DNA of 64,000 bases. It comes from Nocardiopsis coralli (GTDB taxonomy: Bacteria; Actinomycetota; Actinomycetes; Streptosporangiales; Streptosporangiaceae). Below, in pieces: positions 34,951 through 43,638 of the stretch. The stretch covers positions 188,282 to 252,281 of the forward strand of contig NZ_JADBGI010000004.1 in NCBI RefSeq assembly GCF_014892575.1. Reading direction: 5' to 3'. The notes beneath the pieces were generated by a model. It was not told where the DNA came from and did no database searches. It saw nothing but the letters and a program-made list of their open reading frames with translations. Made by a program: the position numbers and the translations under genes. The first letter of the stretch is position 1; every line of letters starts with the position of its first letter.

Positions 34951-36546
34951 TCAGCGATCCCGGAGGCGGAACTTCTGCACCTTCCCTGACGCGGTCCGGG
35001 GCAGGGCATCCAGGAAGACCACCTCGCGGGGTTTCTTGTAGGAGGCCAGGTTCTCCCGGCACAGGTCCACGAGCTCACCGGCCGACGGCGGGGCGTCGCC
35101 ACCAGCGCCCGACCCGCCGTCGGCACCGGCGACGACGTAGGCGACCGGGGTCTCGCCCCACACCGGGTCGGGCACCCCGACCACGGCGGCCTCCCGCACC
35201 CCCGGATGCTCTGCGAGCACCGCTTCCAGCTCGGCGGGGTAGATGTTCTCGCCGCCCGAGACGATCATGTCCTTCTTCCGGTCGACGACGTACACGAACC
35301 CGTCCGCGTCCTCCCGGCACAGGTCACCGGAGTGGAACCACCCGCCGTGGAACGCCTCGGCCGTGGCCTCCGGGGCGTTCCAGTACCCCCGCATGACGGT
35401 CGGCCCGCGGTAGACGATCTCGCCGACCGCGCCCGTCGGCACGTCGCGCATCGTGTCGTCGACGATCCGGGCCTCGACGAACCGCAGCGGGCGCCCCACC
35501 GACCCGATCTTGCGCAGCGCGTCCTCCCCGCGCAGCATCGTCGTGCTCCCACAGGTCTCGGTCTGCCCGAACGCGCTCAACACCTGCGCCTCCGGGAACG
35601 TCGCGTACAGCGCGCGCAGGGTCTCGCGGGAGGCGGGCGCCGCACCCCAGGTGATGTAGCGCAGCGGGATGTCGCGTTCGCGGATCCCCGGCAGGTCGCA
35701 GAGCAGCTGCCACTGCGTCGGGACCATGAAACAGGCGGTGATCCGGTCGCGTTCCAGGGTGTCGGCGGTCGAGGCCGGGTCGAAGGGGCCGGGCTCGGCG
35801 ATGAGCGCGCATCCCCCGGTGAGCAGGGCGTTGACGACGGAGTTCACCGCGGCGATGTGGAACAGCGGAACGCTGACCAGCGTGCGGTCCTCCGGCAGCG
35901 GCCGGCGCTCGTCCCCGGTGTTGACGGTGGTCATGAACAGGCCGAGGTGGGTCAGGACCGCCCCCTTGGGCCGCCCGGTCGTGCCCGACGTGTACATGAG
36001 GAACGCCGGGTCGTGCTCGCTCACCTCCACCGGGGCCGGCCCCGGCCCGGCCCTCTGCATCGCGCGCTCCATGTGCACGGTGCCGACGGGGACCTCGTCG
36101 TCGGGGTGGTCGGTGGCGCACAGGATCCGCGGGGCGGTGACGACCTGCGCGCACGCGGTGATCCCGTGGTCGGCGAGGGAGGGGTCCACGGCCAGTACCG
36201 CCGCACCCGAGTCCGCGAGCACGTGGGCGACCTCGCGCACCACGAAGCGTGTGTTGACCGGGACCGCGATCGCCCCGAGCCGCTGCACCGCGAACCACGT
36301 CTCGACCACCTGCGGCCGGTTCTGCATGAGCACCGCGACCCGGTCCCCGTGCCCGACCCCGAGCCCCTGCAGGGCGGCGGCCAGCCGGTTCACCCGCTCG
36401 TCCAGGTCACGGAAGCTCGTCGCCCGCCCCCGGAACACCAGCGCGGGGCGTTCGCTCGAGGTACGCCGGGCGAAACTCTCCAGGACGACGGGCAGGCACA
36501 GGTGACCGGTCGCGCGTGCGGGGCCGTGGTGGGAAACGGGGGTCAC
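34951..36546 (-). CDS. Acyl-CoA ligase (AMP-forming)
   Basis: Activates a carboxylic acid to its CoA thioester through an acyl-adenylate. The 531-residue adenylate-forming enzyme has the P-loop-like YTSGTTGRPKGA, FGQTETCG, HSGDLCREDADGFVYVVDRKKD, SGGENIYPAELE and the C-terminal catalytic lysine in ASGKVQKFRLR. GTG 36546 follows GGAAGAGGG. Upstream in-frame codons are open but out of register with the family. The shared 41-bp element lies 66 bp upstream of the start. It is divergent from the first DctP gene, so the activated acid is probably what the TRAP system imports. The exact acid is unknown. Confidence 0.92.
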   Translation of the reverse strand: MTPVSHHGPARATGHLCLPVVLESFARRTSSERPALVFRGRATSFRDLDERVNRLAAALQGLGVGHGDRVAVLMQNRPQVVETWFAVQRLGAIAVPVNTRFVVREVAHVLADSGAAVLAVDPSLADHGITACAQVVTAPRILCATDHPDDEVPVGTVHMERAMQRAGPGPAPVEVSEHDPAFLMYTSGTTGRPKGAVLTHLGLFMTTVNTGDERRPLPEDRTLVSVPLFHIAAVNSVVNALLTGGCALIAEPGPFDPASTADTLERDRITACFMVPTQWQLLCDLPGIRERDIPLRYITWGAAPASRETLRALYATFPEAQVLSAFGQTETCGSTTMLRGEDALRKIGSVGRPLRFVEARIVDDTMRDVPTGAVGEIVYRGPTVMRGYWNAPEATAEAFHGGWFHSGDLCREDADGFVYVVDRKKDMIVSGGENIYPAELEAVLAEHPGVREAAVVGVPDPVWGETPVAYVVAGADGGSGAGGDAPPSAGELVDLCRENLASYKKPREVVFLDALPRTASGKVQKFRLRDR

Positions 36547-36611
36547 TGCGGTCCCTCTTCCGCTCGGGGCAACGTGTGTGTGCCATGGAAGGCCGGACGG
36601 GAACGCGGGGT

Positions 36612-36652
36612 CAAAGACCGGCCGCCGAAGCCTCCGATAGCCCCCGCCTATG
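36612..36652 (-). promoter_or_regulatory. 41-bp shared regulatory element, copy 1
   Basis: CAAAGAC, 7 nt, CGAAG, 5 nt, GATAG, 6 nt, CCTATG on the plus strand. The ATAG-N7-CTAT half (36637-36651) is a LysR-type T-N11-A dyad. A second dyad of the same form, ATAGGGGCCGCCTAT, follows at 36665-36679. The element starts 66 bp upstream of the minus-strand ligase start. Copies 2 and 3 at 41773 and 46796 keep exactly the same internal spacing. Confidence 0.7.
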
Positions 36653-36763
36653 CTCCGCGCAGCCATAGGGGCCGCCTATCCCTGCGTTCGGCCACACGTC
36701 TTTGCCCGCCCGCGCGGCCGGTGCTGCGATGGAACGGCAACGGCGGCGTCGAGGGGTGGGAAC

Positions 36764-37888
36764 GTGGAGAACGCTCCGACGGAACCGGGTTCCGCCCGGT
36801 CGCAACGGCACATCCCCCCGTGGCGTGCCCCGCTGGCGGCGGCCCTGTCGGCCGCCCTGCTCACCGCCTGCGGCGCCGGTGAGGACCTCGTCTCCGGCGG
36901 CGGAGAACACACGATCCGCCTGTCGTGGCAGGGCACGGACCAGTCGGTGCACTACCTCCACGGCGCGCTCGTGTTCAAGGAACACGTCGAGGAGGCCTCC
37001 GGGGGCGAACTGACCGTCGAGACCTACCCGAGCGAACAGTTGGGCAAGGCCGACGACGCGCTGACGATGCTGCGCTCCGGCATCACCGAGGCCGCCTACG
37101 TCGTGCCCTCCTACCACCCGGAACTGCGGTACTCCGTCGCCTGGGACCTGCCGCTGGGCCTGAGCTCCGACCGCTCCGCAGAGGGTCGCTGGCGCGCCGT
37201 GCACGAAAACGGCCCGGTCGTCGACGAGTACCACGAGGCCGGGATCGTGCCCATCGGTGCGCTCTCGGCCGCCAACACCGAGCTCACCACGGTCGGCCGG
37301 CCCGTGCCCGACCTGGAGTCGGTGCGCGGCTTGCGCATCCGTACCGGCAGCGACCTGCACATCGAGCAGGCGCGGGCGATGGGCGGCAGCGGCGTCACCG
37401 GCACGTTCACGGAGATGTACGAGCTCATGGACCGGGGCGTGGCCGACGCGAACCTGTTCCAGTACGGGTCGATGCGTTCCACCGGTGTGGACTCCCTCAT
37501 CCGCCACGGAACCGTGGGCCTCGACCTGCCGAGCACGGGTGTGTCCGTGCAGATGGGCCGGTCGTTCTGGGACGGGCTCGACGAGGACAAGCAGCGCATC
37601 GTCTACGAGGCGGGCCGGGTGGCGAGCGCCTCGGCGACGGACGCGAGCATCCGGGAGGCCGAGGAGGAGCTCGAGCTGCTGCGCGCCGACGGGTTCGAGA
37701 CGCACGCGTGGTCGGACGAGGACCTCGAGGAGTTCGACGCGCTCATGGACGGCGTGCTCGACCAGTGGATCGAGGACATCGGCGGTCGGGCGCCCGAGGC
37801 GGTCGAGCAGGCCCGGCGCCTGGCGGAGGAGACCGAGGACGACGGGGTCACCGACCTGGAATCGGACTTCGAGTCGTTCCCGTTCTGA
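36764..37888 (+). CDS. TRAP transporter substrate-binding lipoprotein (DctP), first
   Basis: A 374-residue secreted lipoprotein that captures an organic acid for the DctQM permease. The lipobox is ALLTACGAG (lipidated cysteine near residue 35). It has the DctP landmarks ASGGELTVETYPSEQLG, LESVRGLRIRTGSD (with the arginine that grips the ligand carboxylate), and a C-terminal helical end. GTG 36764 follows GAGGGGTGGG. Two dctP genes but only one dctQM pair occur in the window; this one is divergent from the acyl-CoA ligase gene and about 9 kb from the permeases. Confidence 0.92.
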   Translation: MENAPTEPGSARSQRHIPPWRAPLAAALSAALLTACGAGEDLVSGGGEHTIRLSWQGTDQSVHYLHGALVFKEHVEEASGGELTVETYPSEQLGKADDALTMLRSGITEAAYVVPSYHPELRYSVAWDLPLGLSSDRSAEGRWRAVHENGPVVDEYHEAGIVPIGALSAANTELTTVGRPVPDLESVRGLRIRTGSDLHIEQARAMGGSGVTGTFTEMYELMDRGVADANLFQYGSMRSTGVDSLIRHGTVGLDLPSTGVSVQMGRSFWDGLDEDKQRIVYEAGRVASASATDASIREAEEELELLRADGFETHAWSDEDLEEFDALMDGVLDQWIEDIGGRAPEAVEQARRLAEETEDDGVTDLESDFESFPF

Positions 37889-37937
37889 CCCGGGCCTGCC
37901 CGTTCCGACCCGGCCTCCCCGTTCCGACCCGGGCCCG
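37880..37937 (+). repeat. Three imperfect tandem repeats at dctP 3' end
   Basis: CCGTT(C/T)(T/C)GACCCGG with a short GC tail occurs three times in a row, with unit length of about 19-20 bp. The first copy contains the dctP stop codon and the other two lie in the 71-bp gap before the LysR gene. It looks like slippage duplication of the gene end. Confidence 0.7.
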
Positions 37938-37959
37938 AAGCCGTGCCCCCACCGTCCGC

Positions 37960-38835
37960 TCAGCCGCCGCTCTCCTCTCCGACGGCCAGGCGCACCAGCG
38001 CCCGCGCGGCCGGCGACAGCGGGCCGGGCCGGTGCACGAGCCCGATCTGCTGCTCCAGCGCGGGTTCGGTGCGCCGGATCGCGACCCCGCTCATCTGCTC
38101 CTCCGCGAGCCTGAACGGCAGGAACGTCGACCCGACGCCGGCCTCGACCAGGTCCCACACCACCTGCCGGTGGGCCGAACGCACGACCACGTTCCCGGCC
38201 ACACGTTCCACGGCCTCGTCCAGGTGGGAGCGTCCGGCCTGTTCCGACGAGGTCAACACCAGCGGCAGGTCCGCGACCCGGTCGAGCGGTACCGGGTCGG
38301 GCAGGGCCTCGGCGGCCGGCCGCGGCATGACCAGGGCGATGGGTCGGGAACCGATGCGCTGCGAACGCAACGTGTCCGACCGGGGCGGGTGCTCGCTCAG
38401 CCCGAGTTCGACCTCCCCGCGCCGGATCGCGCCCTCGATGTCGTCCGGGCCGCCGGGATCGGACACCCACACCTGCACGCCCGGATGCCGTGCGTTCAGC
38501 TGCCCGACCAGGGACGGCAGCGGGTCCATCGCCAGGGTGCCCAGCGCCGCGACCTGCAGGCGTCCGCTCCGCAGTGTGCGCACCGACTCCACGCGCGAGC
38601 GCGCGCGTTCGACGTCGCGCAGGGTCTGGCGGGCCGCCCGGTCGAAGGCCCGTCCGGCGGGGGTGAGGACCATGTGGCGGCCGCCGCGGTCGAACAGGGT
38701 CGCGCCCGTCTCCCGCTCCAGCCCCCGGATGGCCTGGGAGAGCGAGGGCTGTGCGATGTAGAGGGCGTGGGCCGCCCGCGTGACACCGCCGTGGTCGGTG
38801 ACGGCGACGAAGTACTCAAGGAGCCGCAGGTCCAC
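37960..38835 (-). CDS. LysR family regulator (first)
   Basis: A 291-residue LTTR: an N-terminal winged helix (VDLRLLEYFVAVTDHGGVTR, AAHALYIAQPSLSQAIRGLE) and a C-terminal two-lobed effector domain (LRSGRLQVAALGTLAMDPLP onward). Members bind T-N11-A sites and respond to pathway metabolites. It lies downstream of, and on the same strand as, the acyl-CoA ligase-dctP pair (95-bp gap), and is convergent with the first dctP. GTG 38835 starts the protein directly at the conserved DLRLLEYF. Two LysR genes in one cluster suggest control by both substrate and CoA intermediate, which is inference. Confidence 0.92.
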   Translation of the reverse strand: MDLRLLEYFVAVTDHGGVTRAAHALYIAQPSLSQAIRGLERETGATLFDRGGRHMVLTPAGRAFDRAARQTLRDVERARSRVESVRTLRSGRLQVAALGTLAMDPLPSLVGQLNARHPGVQVWVSDPGGPDDIEGAIRRGEVELGLSEHPPRSDTLRSQRIGSRPIALVMPRPAAEALPDPVPLDRVADLPLVLTSSEQAGRSHLDEAVERVAGNVVVRSAHRQVVWDLVEAGVGSTFLPFRLAEEQMSGVAIRRTEPALEQQIGLVHRPGPLSPAARALVRLAVGEESGG

Positions 38836-38930
38836 GTCAGCACCGTGCTTTCTCGAACAGGCCGGGGGCGCCCGCGACACTGTAGCCCGCGCGGTGTGAA
38901 GTGGGTCATGTCGGGTCTGTCCCCACGGGC

Positions 38931-40025
38931 TCAGCCCGGGAAGCGGAAGCTCTCGAAGTCAGCCTCCAGCTCGGTGGGGCCCTGCCCGTCGGTCCGCGCC
39001 CCGAGCTGTTCGATCTGCTCCAACGCTCCACCGGCATCCCCGCCGAGGTCCTCGGCCCACTGCTCCGGCGCGTCCGCGAAGAGGGCGTCGACGCGGTCGA
39101 GGTCCTCCTGCGGCCACGTGTGCTCGGAGAACCCGTCAGCGGTGAAGGCGTCCAGCTCCGCGTCCGACTCGGCGATGCTCGCGGTCGTGGAGTCCTCGCT
39201 GACCCGGCGCCCGGCCTCGTAGACGATGCGCCGGTGCTCCTCGCTCAAGCCCTCCCATGTCTCCTGGCTCATGAAGGTGTTCTGGGCGGGTGGAGGCAGC
39301 GGCACGTCGGGCGCGCTGTGGCCCAGGAGCGTGTCGAGCCCGTTGGCGCGGTAACCCCCGTAGTGGAAGACGGTCCCGTTGACGATGTCGCGGTCCAACT
39401 GCTCGAACTGCTCGGAGCTCGCGCCCTCGACCGCGTTGGCGCCCAGCCGTTCCACGAGGTCCATGTGGATGTCGCTGCCCGTACGGATCCGCAGCCCTCG
39501 CACGGACTCCAGGTCGGGCAGGGGCCGGCTCGTCGAGGACACGTGGAACGGGGACCCGGTGTTCGTCACCAGGGGCACGACCCCGGCGTCCCGGTACTGC
39601 TCCGCCAGCGGGCCGTCCTCGTGGTAGGACGCCCACCGGCCCTCCACGATCTGCTCCGTGTCCATGCCGAGGGGAAGCTCCCAGCCGGTCGAGTACCGCA
39701 GCTCCGGTTCGTAGGTCGGGATGGTGAAGGCCAGGTCGGCGATCCCGGACCGCAGCATGGCGAGGGAGTCCCGGGCGTTGCCGAGCTGTTCGGCGGGGTA
39801 GAGCTCCACGGCGATCTCCCCGCCGCTGTGTTCCTCCACGTATCCCTTGAACGGCTCGGCGCCCTCTTGGTAGTAGACGTTCTGGTCGGAGATGTAGAGC
39901 GCGAACCGCAGGGTGACCTGCGCTCCGTCGTCCTCCACGGCCCCCTCGCCCAGCCCGCACGCGGTGAGCGCGAGGACCGACAGCGCCGCCCCGATCCTCC
40001 TGGCGAGCCCCGGCACCGCCCTCAC
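38931..40025 (-). CDS. TRAP transporter substrate-binding lipoprotein (DctP), second
   Basis: A 364-residue lipoprotein with a short signal and lipobox SVLALTACGLG. DctP features are HSGGEIAVELYPAEQLG and LPDLESVRGLRIRTGSD, the latter closely matching the first DctP here. Overall the two are paralogues that have diverged in the ligand lobes, so they may bind related but different acids. GTG 40025 overlaps the stop of the ligase gene (GTGA), so ligase and binding protein are translationally coupled. That is an unusual and informative pairing. Confidence 0.92.
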   Translation of the reverse strand: MRAVPGLARRIGAALSVLALTACGLGEGAVEDDGAQVTLRFALYISDQNVYYQEGAEPFKGYVEEHSGGEIAVELYPAEQLGNARDSLAMLRSGIADLAFTIPTYEPELRYSTGWELPLGMDTEQIVEGRWASYHEDGPLAEQYRDAGVVPLVTNTGSPFHVSSTSRPLPDLESVRGLRIRTGSDIHMDLVERLGANAVEGASSEQFEQLDRDIVNGTVFHYGGYRANGLDTLLGHSAPDVPLPPPAQNTFMSQETWEGLSEEHRRIVYEAGRRVSEDSTTASIAESDAELDAFTADGFSEHTWPQEDLDRVDALFADAPEQWAEDLGGDAGGALEQIEQLGARTDGQGPTELEADFESFRFPG

Positions 40026-41713
40026 CCCGTCGCGGCCGCGGCGGCGCGCAGCTCGTTCTTGAGGATCTTGCCGGCGGCCGAGGTCGGCAAGGCCTCGACC
40101 ACCCGCACCCCGCGGAGCTTCTTGTACGGCACGACCCGGGCGGCCACGAAGTCCAGGACCTCCTTCTCGGGGGGTGTGTGTCCCTCGTGCAGGACGAGGA
40201 AGGCGACGGGGTCCTGGCCGGTGACCGGGTTGTCGCGGCCCACGACGGCGGCGGCCGCGACGGCGGGGTGCTCGAGGAGGATCTCCTCCAGCTCCCGCGG
40301 GTACACGTTGTAACCCTTGTGGATGAGCATGTCCTTGGCGCGGGCGCGGATGTGCACGAACCCGTCCTCGTCGCGGAACCCGAGGTCGCCGGTGTCGAGC
40401 CAGCCGTCCACGAACTGTTCGGCGGTGGCGTCGGGGCGCCCGTGGTAGCCGTCGGTGATCTGGGGCCCGCGTACCCACAGGCGCCCCTGTTCCCCGGGAT
40501 CCAGTGCGCGGCCGGTGCCGTCGCGGACCTCCACCTCGGTGTCGAAGACGGGGATGCCCGCGCTGCCGTTCTTGCGCTTTCCGGAGGGGAGCGCGGGAAG
40601 CGACGTGACCACGCACGTGGCCTCGGTGAGCCCGTACCCCTCGACGATGATCGCGGAGGGGAAGGCCTCCCGCATGCGTTCGAGGGTGCCCGGGTCGATG
40701 GGGGCGGCGCCCGACGACAGGCACGTGAGGGAGGAGAGGTCGCGGGTGCTCAGGTCCGGGCAGTCCAGGAGCGCGACCCACATGGTGGGGCTGCCGGTGA
40801 TGTAGGAGACGCGGTGGTGTTCGACGAGCGCGAGGAATTCCGGCGGGCGGAACCGGCCCGAGAGCACGACCGTGACCCCGCACAGCATCAGGAACCCGGT
40901 GTTGACCAGGGCCTGCGCGTGGTACAGCGGCGCGACGACGAGCGCGGTGTCCGAGCCGATGCGGACCGCGCCCTCCACGCCGCTCGGGAACGGCCGCAGG
41001 GCCACCCCGGTGCCGTCGGCCTCGACGGCGTGGCCGGCCCGCCAGCCCGTGAACTGGGTGATGTTGGCGACGAGGTTGCGGTGCAGCACGCGCACACCCT
41101 TGGGCTCCCCGGTGGTGCCGCCGGTGAAGGCCAGGTGGGCGACGTCGTCGGCGGCGATGCCGGTCGCGGGGCGGGTGTCGGGCTGCCCCTCCACGAAGCG
41201 GTCCCACGCCACCGCGCCTCGGTCGAGCAGAGCCTGTCGCCCCGGCCCGTCCGCCCCCGCGGGCGCGACCGCGGTGGGCGGGACGAGCACGGTCGCCCGG
41301 ACGGCGGTGCCCTCGGCGGCGGCCAGCGCGGTCGCGGCGTGCTCGGGGTGGGTCACCACGACCGCGGCTCCGGTCCCGTTCAGGTGCGAGCGCACGGAGG
41401 GTTCCGGCGAGAGCGGGTTGATGGGGGAGAGGGCCGCCCCGGAGTGCAGGGTCCCGAAGTAGGCCACGAAGAACCACAGGCTGTTGGGCAGGTGCAGGGC
41501 GACGACGTCCCCGCGGCCCACACCGCGTGCGTGCAGGGCGTGCGCGAAACGGTGGGCGCGGGAGTGCAGCTCCGCGAAGGTGAGCTCGTCGTCGCCGTCG
41601 ACCAGCGCCGTGCGGTCCGGGAAACGCACGGCCGACGAGTACGCCAGGGCCGAGGCGTCGGTGTCGGGGTAGGACAGGCTCTCCGGGAGTCCTTCGGGCC
41701 AGTACGTGCTCAA
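40022..41713 (-). CDS. Acyl-CoA ligase (AMP-forming), second
   Basis: A 563-residue adenylate-forming enzyme. Core motifs are AFTGGTTGEPKGV (serine replaced by glycine in the usual TSGTTG), GYGLTEAT, DTGDLGFRDEDGFVHI, KGYNVYPRELE and the catalytic lysine in SAAGKILKNEL. TTG 41713 lies behind AGGGGAG and starts the protein at LSTYWPEGLP. It is the first gene of a ligase-dctP unit preceded by copy 3 of the shared element. The substrate is presumably a carboxylic acid brought in by the cluster's TRAP system; medium-chain, aryl-propenoic or alicyclic acids are all possible. Confidence 0.92.
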   Translation of the reverse strand: MSTYWPEGLPESLSYPDTDASALAYSSAVRFPDRTALVDGDDELTFAELHSRAHRFAHALHARGVGRGDVVALHLPNSLWFFVAYFGTLHSGAALSPINPLSPEPSVRSHLNGTGAAVVVTHPEHAATALAAAEGTAVRATVLVPPTAVAPAGADGPGRQALLDRGAVAWDRFVEGQPDTRPATGIAADDVAHLAFTGGTTGEPKGVRVLHRNLVANITQFTGWRAGHAVEADGTGVALRPFPSGVEGAVRIGSDTALVVAPLYHAQALVNTGFLMLCGVTVVLSGRFRPPEFLALVEHHRVSYITGSPTMWVALLDCPDLSTRDLSSLTCLSSGAAPIDPGTLERMREAFPSAIIVEGYGLTEATCVVTSLPALPSGKRKNGSAGIPVFDTEVEVRDGTGRALDPGEQGRLWVRGPQITDGYHGRPDATAEQFVDGWLDTGDLGFRDEDGFVHIRARAKDMLIHKGYNVYPRELEEILLEHPAVAAAAVVGRDNPVTGQDPVAFLVLHEGHTPPEKEVLDFVAARVVPYKKLRGVRVVEALPTSAAGKILKNELRAAAAATG

Positions 41714-41772
41714 CGGAGCATCTCCCCTCTGTCGCTGTGTGAAGCACTTCACCACCGGTGCGGAGCCGCTGG

Positions 41773-41813
41773 CAAAGACGGTTGGGCGAAGGGAGGTAGA
41801 GACGCCTCCTATG
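41773..41813 (-). promoter_or_regulatory. 41-bp shared regulatory element, copy 3
   Basis: CAAAGAC, 7 nt, CGAAG, 5 nt, TAGAG, 6 nt, CCTATG, starting 60 bp upstream of the ligase TTG and ending 50 bp before the divergent LysR ATG. Spacing is identical to the other two copies; the dyad is weaker (one mismatch in ATAG-N7-CTAT read on the minus strand). It lies where an autoregulating LysR protein would bind. Confidence 0.65.
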
Positions 41814-41862
41814 GCCCCGGGCCACGGGTCCTCGCTGAGGGCCCGCACCGTAGGCTTCCGCC

Positions 41863-42786
41863 ATGGACGTGCACCAGCTCCAGTACTTCGTGGCGGCCCT
41901 GGACCACGGGAGCGTCAACGCTGCGGCGCAGCGGCTCGGGGTCGCCCAGCCGACGGTCTCCCAGGCGATCCGCGGGCTGGAGCGGGAGCTCGGCACGGCG
42001 CTCTTCCACCGGATCGGCCGCGGCATGGTGCCCACCTCGGCCGGGCACGCCCTGGCCTCCCCGGCCCGGCAGGTGCTGCGCGGGGTCACCGCGGCCGGGC
42101 ACGCCGCGCTCGGTGTGGCCGGGCGGGTGCGCGGGACCCTCGAACTGGCCGCGCTGCCCTCGATGGCCGGCCCCGCCCTCACCGGCCTCATCGCACGGTT
42201 CTGCGAACACCACCCGTGCGTGGACGTGGCCATCGACGACGTCCCGGACGAGGCGGGGATCGTCCCGCTCCTGCGCAGCGGTTCCAGCGAGCTCGTCGTG
42301 ACCCACCTGCCCGCACAGCTGTCGCTCGACCCGGACGGGGGCGAGCGGCCGCTGGAGACCCTGGAACTCGGGCGCCAGCAGTACTGCATCGCCCTGCCCC
42401 CGGACCGCGCGGAGCTGGTGCCCGACCGGGATCCCCTCGGTTGGCACGAACTGCCCGACGTGCCGCAGGTGATCGTGCCCGGCGGCGGCAGCCACGCGGG
42501 GGAGATCGTGCGCGCCATGGCCCGCGCCGGCCGCAACCCCGCGCCCGTGGCCGTCGTCGAGCAGCGGGAGGCGCGGCTCTCCTTCGTGCTCGCGGGGGTG
42601 GGTGCGTCCTTCGTGGAACGCGGGCAGGCGCAGCACGCGCGCGAGCGCGGGGCGATCGTGCGCAGCCTCGACCCGCCGCTCAGCCGCGCGTTCGGCCTCG
42701 TCTACGACCCGCGCACCGTCTCCGAGGCGGGCGCGGCCTTCGTCGGCCTCGCGCGCTCGACGGGGTACGGGGCGCCGGCCGTGTGA
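41863..42786 (+). CDS. LysR family regulator (second)
   Basis: A 307-residue LTTR with N-terminal winged helix MDVHQLQYFVAALDHGSVNA / RLGVAQPTVSQAIRGLE and a C-terminal effector domain. It is divergent from the ligase-dctP unit, the classic LTTR arrangement, with the 41-bp element in the spacer. It is therefore the best candidate to bind all three copies. The effector is probably the imported acid or its CoA ester. It converges on the enoyl-CoA hydratase gene with 55 bp between stops. Confidence 0.93.
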   Translation: MDVHQLQYFVAALDHGSVNAAAQRLGVAQPTVSQAIRGLERELGTALFHRIGRGMVPTSAGHALASPARQVLRGVTAAGHAALGVAGRVRGTLELAALPSMAGPALTGLIARFCEHHPCVDVAIDDVPDEAGIVPLLRSGSSELVVTHLPAQLSLDPDGGERPLETLELGRQQYCIALPPDRAELVPDRDPLGWHELPDVPQVIVPGGGSHAGEIVRAMARAGRNPAPVAVVEQREARLSFVLAGVGASFVERGQAQHARERGAIVRSLDPPLSRAFGLVYDPRTVSEAGAAFVGLARSTGYGAPAV

Positions 42787-42824
42787 CCGGCGCCCGGTGC
42801 CGCCGACCGCGCGTCGATGGCTCC

Positions 42825-42850
42825 GGGTCAGCGGCCGCGGGTCAGCGGCC
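42825..42850. repeat. Micro-duplication at hydratase 3' end
   Basis: GGGTCAGCGGCC occurs twice, 14 bp apart (42825-42836 and 42839-42850). On the minus strand this duplicates the hydratase stop region, so a second in-register-looking stop follows the real one. Probably replication slippage. Confidence 0.6.
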
Positions 42851-43624
42851 CTTCCAGACCGGGTCTCGCTTCTCGGCGAAGGAACGTGCGCCCTCCTGCG
42901 CGTCCTCCGAGGTCAGCACCGGATCGGTGATGCGGCGCTGGCGCTCCCAACGCTCCTCCTCCGGCCATCCCCGGTACTCCCGCAGGACCTGTTTGCTCGC
43001 GCGCACCGACAGCGGCCCGTTCGCGGCGATGCGCTGCGCCAGCTCCATCGCGGCCGGCAGGGTCCCGCCCTTCTCGGTGAGCACGTTGACCAGCCCGAGC
43101 TCGTGGGCGCGTTCGGCGTCGTAGGTCCCGCCGGTGAGGATCCACTCCGCGGCGACGTTGGCGGGGATCCGCTCCGGCAGTCGTTGCAGCCCTCCCGCGG
43201 CGGCGGCGAGCCCGAGCTTGACCTCGGGCAACCCCATCCGGGCCCCGCGCGCGGCCACGACGAGGTCGCAGGAGAGCACGACCTCGAACCCGCCCGCCAG
43301 GGCGTGCCCCTCGACGGCGGCCACGACCGGTTTCTCCGGCGGGCGCTCGGTGATGCCCGCGAAACCGCGCCCCGGAAGGGACGGACGCTCGCCGCGCAGG
43401 TACGCCTTGAGGTCCATGCCCGCGCAGAACGTGGGCCCCGCGCCGGTGAGCACGGCGACGGCCAGGTCGTCGCGGGCCTCGAACGCGTCGAGCGCGTCAC
43501 GCAGGCGTTCGGCGACGCCGAGGTCGACCGCGTTGCGCACCTCGGGGCGGTTGAAGGTGATGACCAGGACGGAACCGTGCTCCTCGGTGAGCACCGTGTT
43601 CTTGTCGGTGTCCTGCCTTGCCAT
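42842..43624 (-). CDS. Enoyl-CoA hydratase/isomerase family protein
   Basis: A 260-residue crotonase-fold enzyme that hydrates a 2-enoyl-CoA. The oxyanion loop is TFCAGMDLKAYLRG (about residues 66-79). Both catalytic glutamates of true hydratases are present in their usual context: GGFEVVLSCDL and GLPEVKLGL, 20 residues apart. ATG 43624 follows AGGAAGGAG. It is last of a four-gene minus-strand unit dctQ-dctM-acyl-CoA dehydrogenase-hydratase, with only 14 bp to the dehydrogenase. It provides the second step of side-chain or ring beta-oxidation of the imported acid. Confidence 0.93.
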   Translation of the reverse strand: MARQDTDKNTVLTEEHGSVLVITFNRPEVRNAVDLGVAERLRDALDAFEARDDLAVAVLTGAGPTFCAGMDLKAYLRGERPSLPGRGFAGITERPPEKPVVAAVEGHALAGGFEVVLSCDLVVAARGARMGLPEVKLGLAAAAGGLQRLPERIPANVAAEWILTGGTYDAERAHELGLVNVLTEKGGTLPAAMELAQRIAANGPLSVRASKQVLREYRGWPEEERWERQRRITDPVLTSEDAQEGARSFAEKRDPVWKGR

Positions 43625-43638
43625 GGGGGACTCCTTCC

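Noticed and set aside
38931..42536. Apparent 1201-residue protein ending in a TRAP binding protein
   Set aside because: Only the last 364 codons encode DctP. The rest is antisense or out-of-frame sequence of the LysR and ligase genes, and a coupled GTG start with lipoprotein signal is present at 40025.
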